Part shown: piece after piece, positions 60,998 to 64,000 of the stretch
Layout: each line of letters starts with the position of its first letter
How positions within the stretch are numbered: the first letter of the stretch is position 1
NCBI RefSeq assembly: GCF_001039355.2
Contig: NW_019775425.1
Span: forward strand, 670,124-734,123
Source: Lingula anatina
Taxonomy: Eukaryota; Brachiopoda; Lingulata; Lingulida; Lingulidae
DNA: 64,000 nucleotides
Direction of reading: 5' to 3'
Position numbers and translations under genes: made by a program
The notes under the pieces: model-generated
Database searches by the model: none
What the model was told of the DNA's origin: nothing
The model's input: only the letters and a program-made list of their open reading frames with translations

Positions 60998-61157
60998 AAA
61001 AAATTCGCACCAGTTTTTAGAATTTTACCCGAAAGAATGACCATTTCAATTTGGAAAAAAAAGTTCATATTGCCTATTAAATTTTGGACTCTTGGGTCTT
61101 AATAACTGCGTAAAATACTAAATGTCGCAGTTGCTGATACGATCTCAATATTCTGAA

Positions 61158-61163
61158 AATAAA
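61158..61163 (+). terminator. Poly(A) signal AATAAA
   Basis: It lies 160 bp after the stop of the 418-residue frame, in TCTGAAAATAAAATTG. It is the first canonical hexamer downstream on that strand. Confidence 0.55.
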
Positions 61164-62563
61164 ATTGAACTTTTGCAAAAGTGCCCATCTTTCAATAAGT
61201 TACGCTCACCTTTAAATATATATCTTGGTTTGATTCGTATTAAATGACCGGTCACACACACAAATTTACAAACGCTTGCAGGCGGATCTCCTAACAGTTA
61301 TTTCTACGATGATAGAGTTAAGTAAGTTGATTATTATCACTTATTCGTGCAGAAACCAATCCTTTTTCTAAATACTAAGGTTGAATAATTTGGTTTAGAA
61401 AAATACCTTTTCCATAATAAATATATACAGAATGAATAAAACGCAACTACGGCTGAGTGTATAAAAAACTCGGATCTTTTTATTTTTATTTCTTCTAATA
61501 AGCGCTCCTTACCTTATGATACTCAAAATAAACAGATATATTGGAGTTGTTATAAACATAAAAAGGACGACTTACAATAGCAATCGACAGCGGAAAACTT
61601 AATTCATAGAATCGACGGAGAAAGTTAGCTCTGGGTATCCATGCTCTTTGTAAGCAGTTTTTTTTTGTAAATTCTGTAAATATGCTCATATCAAGCGATA
61701 TGATAATTGGAAACCGAGTGGGGTTTACGAGTGTACACAATATAGTCCCATTAACCAAAGCGTTGTGAGACGTGCACAGCCTCTTCTCTAACACATTTTA
61801 TAAACGGTGGACAGATGGTTCATTTCGTTGATTGCAGTAATCTTGGGCAAGAAGCCACCGTGATGCGGTACAGAAGACGGATGACTATCATCTGGCAAAG
61901 GGGCCTGTCTTAAATAAGATCAGTGGGTACATGAGAAATGGGTTCTATATAGTTTGGTGGATTACAGGGTAGTCAGGAATGCAACGCATAAAGAAATAAA
62001 GAAACAAAAACAAACAAACAAACTAATAAATAAATAAATAAATAAATATAAGTTGCACTGGGCCCTTACAATAATCATGACAATTTTTTTCTAAATATTA
62101 TTATCTTACACACTCTTTAATTTTCTCCTCGCCTCATGATATGTCATGAAATCGAACACTGTTTTATCTCTGTTCTGAAGAGAGGTGAATTTCATTACCC
62201 CTACCCCTACTCCTGTCTTTCCTCCTTCACAGATTCCTCTGTTTTCACCCCCTTAGTTTCCAATCATGAATTTTCACTTATAAATTATCGCATGCGTTTT
62301 CGTGTGCCTATAACATAAATGTACAGGTACATAGCCGACATGGGTTTGTAAACTTCACCTTATACTTTTATGACTTCAGATAATGAGACGAGTGGTGTAT
62401 TTATCGACATAACGCTTAACTACTTCATCTATATTCTGTGCAGTAAGCATATCAAGTAGTTCATTCTATATGTTGTAAAACTCTCTTGACAATTCAGGGT
62501 TGAAGCCATTTTGGAAATTATTATCGATCGGCATGAAGCGAAAAACGAATGAGAGTGGTAAAA
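61164..62563. other. Intergenic stretch
   Basis: Between two plus-strand genes. A compound AAAC/AAAT simple repeat stands at 62006-62048. The promoter of the secreted-protein gene should lie near 62450-62560, but I see no clear core element. Confidence 0.45.
62006..62048. repeat. AAAC/AAAT simple repeat
   Basis: AAAC-like units pass into a clean AAAT array. Confidence 0.9.
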
Positions 62564-63202
62564 ATGGACGTCACAGTCCTTTACGTTCTGTCTTTGTGTA
62601 CTGTCATTTTTACTGTTTTACACGAGGAGCTGTGTTCCGCGACGCTAACCAATTCTACAAAAGGTAAGTATTAGATACTTGGGCAAATTTCTTGCTCATT
62701 TTGGCAATATATTGCCATGATTGAGGTTTCATATGACGCCACCTGATTCGGACGGTTGCCAAATGTGCCTTAGGTTTGCTTTAAGACGTAGTAACATAAA
62801 CAAAACAATTACTCTTTATAAAAAATTGGTAATATTTAATTGCATTAAGCACATTAAAAAGTTTATGACCTAGAGGCAATTGATAAAATGAGGTAAGTAT
62901 CGAGACGTACTTAAATATTCATGAGCAAGGTCAACAACTAATGGCACACGTATATATGCTTTATTTACAACTCAAAACCTGTAATTTTGGTATTTAAATT
63001 TGCTTTGCTGAAACGAATTTTTTAATTAAATTAAATAGCTAGAAATATTATTTCTTAGACAACGACATCATGAGATCAGGCAATGACACCTTGCTGACAA
63101 CCAACATCACCTCAGAGAACAGTACGGTCTTCTTTCCAGTCTCTAGCTTACCTTCCACTTCGAATTTGACAGAAACCACACCACACTTGAATGAAAGTAC
63201 AG
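62564..63202 (+). CDS. N-terminal exons of a secreted or membrane glycoprotein (partial)
   Basis: Exon 1 (62564-62663) starts at ATG and encodes a signal peptide, MDVTVLYVLSLCTVIFTVLH..., with cleavage likely after CSA. It ends at AAAAG|GTAAGT in phase 1. Exon 2 (63059-63202, 144 nt) follows TTATTTCTTAG and ends at ACAG|GTGATG, again in phase 1, with the joined frame open throughout. The first 81 residues carry seven N-glycosylation sequons (NST twice, NDT, NIT, NLT, NES, and NFT-like spacing aside) and are rich in Thr and Ser, as in the stalk of a mucin-like or receptor ectodomain. Phase-1 symmetric exons are typical of modular extracellular proteins. The remainder, including any diagnostic domain, lies beyond the right edge. 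Confidence 0.7.
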
Positions 63203-63328
63203 GTGATGTTTGTTATTGTGTTTTTGAGAAGAGATATAATATTTTTTTTAAGTAAGAAGCGTTATCTATTTTGTAGCACTTATTTTTACTTGTTATATCT
63301 GTGGTCAACACAAAGGAATCATGTTTAA

Positions 63329-63359
<31 letters not shown>

Positions 63360-63362
63360 CTG

Positions 63363-63398
<36 letters not shown>

Positions 63399-64000
63399 AT
63401 ATATATTCTGAATTTATGGTTATAGAGAATTTTAATTGCTATGTAGATTAGAGATAAGACCTCAGCAAGTTGAGTTACCAGTCTCACCTGTCCCAAAACT
63501 TTATTGGGCTCTTAAACCCTCTGTTGGATCACACATAAAAAATGTCAAATACAGTTTTTTACCCATTTTTATAGTTATTAAATAGTTAAAGGGCTGTATT
63601 GATCAGTACTAGCGCTCCATTAAATCCAAATTGCATTGAAACCCAAGACGCCATTATGCCATTACGGTTTTGGTAAAACACGCGTTTTAGAAATATAAAT
63701 CTATGAATAACATGTAACCCTCTTTATTATAATCATGTGTATATAGTAGTCATGGTTTTATGATTACATGCCCAGATATTTAACCTGATATTCAATGCTT
63801 ATTTTTGATCAGTTACTGACAGGAGTCTTGATCTGACTTGAACTTTATTTAGCCCAGATTTAGTCCCATTATCTGAAACTATATTGTATATACTGTATTA
63901 AGGGTAATTTTTGGTAATGTTCCTCCTGTGGTATACAGGCTATGTATGCTTACATGTATGAACGATTATCACTTTAAAATCACCCCCCCCCCCCCACACA
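63203..64000. other. Intron of the partial secreted-protein gene
   Basis: It contains an interrupted (AC)n array at about 63330-63397 and a C run at 63983-63995 at the window edge. I see no further exon with a matching phase-1 acceptor. Confidence 0.4.
63330..63397. repeat. (AC)n microsatellite, interrupted
   Basis: Two long AC blocks broken by AAAC and TGTC. Confidence 0.95.

Noticed and set aside
61576-61787. Minus-strand exon-like frame (NALVNGTILCTLVNPTRFP...) ending at ATT|GTAAGTC
   Set aside because: The acceptor side is poor, no neighbouring exon fits, and no family is recognised. Chance remains the simpler reading.
1-64000. tRNA genes, rRNA, CRISPR arrays or prokaryotic operons
   Set aside because: I looked for T-arm-like GTTCGA boxes with matching stems, repeat-spacer patterns and closely packed frames and found none; spliced genes and retrotransposons show that this is animal nuclear DNA.

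Overview
The window is metazoan nuclear DNA, AT-rich and gene-poor. It has spliced genes with GT/AG introns, many microsatellites, non-LTR retrotransposon pieces and many inverted-repeat (MITE-like) elements. The peptide precursor, the galanin/allatostatin-A-type receptor and repeat termini that I recall from marine invertebrate genomes suggest a marine invertebrate bilaterian. I cannot fix the phylum. All gene calls come from reading frames, splice consensus and phase bookkeeping done by hand.

Layout. At 0.47-1.6 kb (minus) lies an intronless peptide GPCR. Next come two large direct tandem units: A at about 3.33-16.23 kb and B at about 16.23-30.58 kb. Each carries a complete five-exon SLC16/monocarboxylate-transporter-like gene on the minus strand (453 codons in both copies, all introns in phase 1). 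Each also carries exons of a Cu/Zn superoxide dismutase-like gene on the plus strand. The SOD gene looks broken by the duplication: copy A lacks a C-terminal exon, copy B has a stop and a frameshift, and a degenerate candidate last exon sits just outside unit B at 31.13 kb. Transposable elements present in one unit and absent from the other show empty sites and so postdate the duplication.

At 32.7-35.2 kb (minus) three short exons join in phase to give a 120-residue allatotropin-like neuropeptide precursor. It has a signal peptide, one GFR...HNF-G-KR amidated peptide, and a C-terminal helix followed by a perfect EF-hand loop. No long ORF track would show this gene whole, and I consider it the best discovery in the window.

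From 35.2 to 58.8 kb I see almost only intergenic DNA, microsatellites and a few weak exon-like ORFs. At 59.74-61.0 kb (plus) there is a 418-residue, very hydrophilic protein. It has two kinds of internal repeat: an RRNAST-type motif in its N-terminal half and four ~36-residue KPEA...GKRM units in its C-terminal half. I do not recognise it. At 62.56 kb (plus) the first two exons of a secreted or membrane, Thr/Ser-rich, N-glycosylation-rich protein run off the right edge. The genes do not form an obvious pathway. The receptor and the peptide are both neuroendocrine, but nothing suggests that they are partners.
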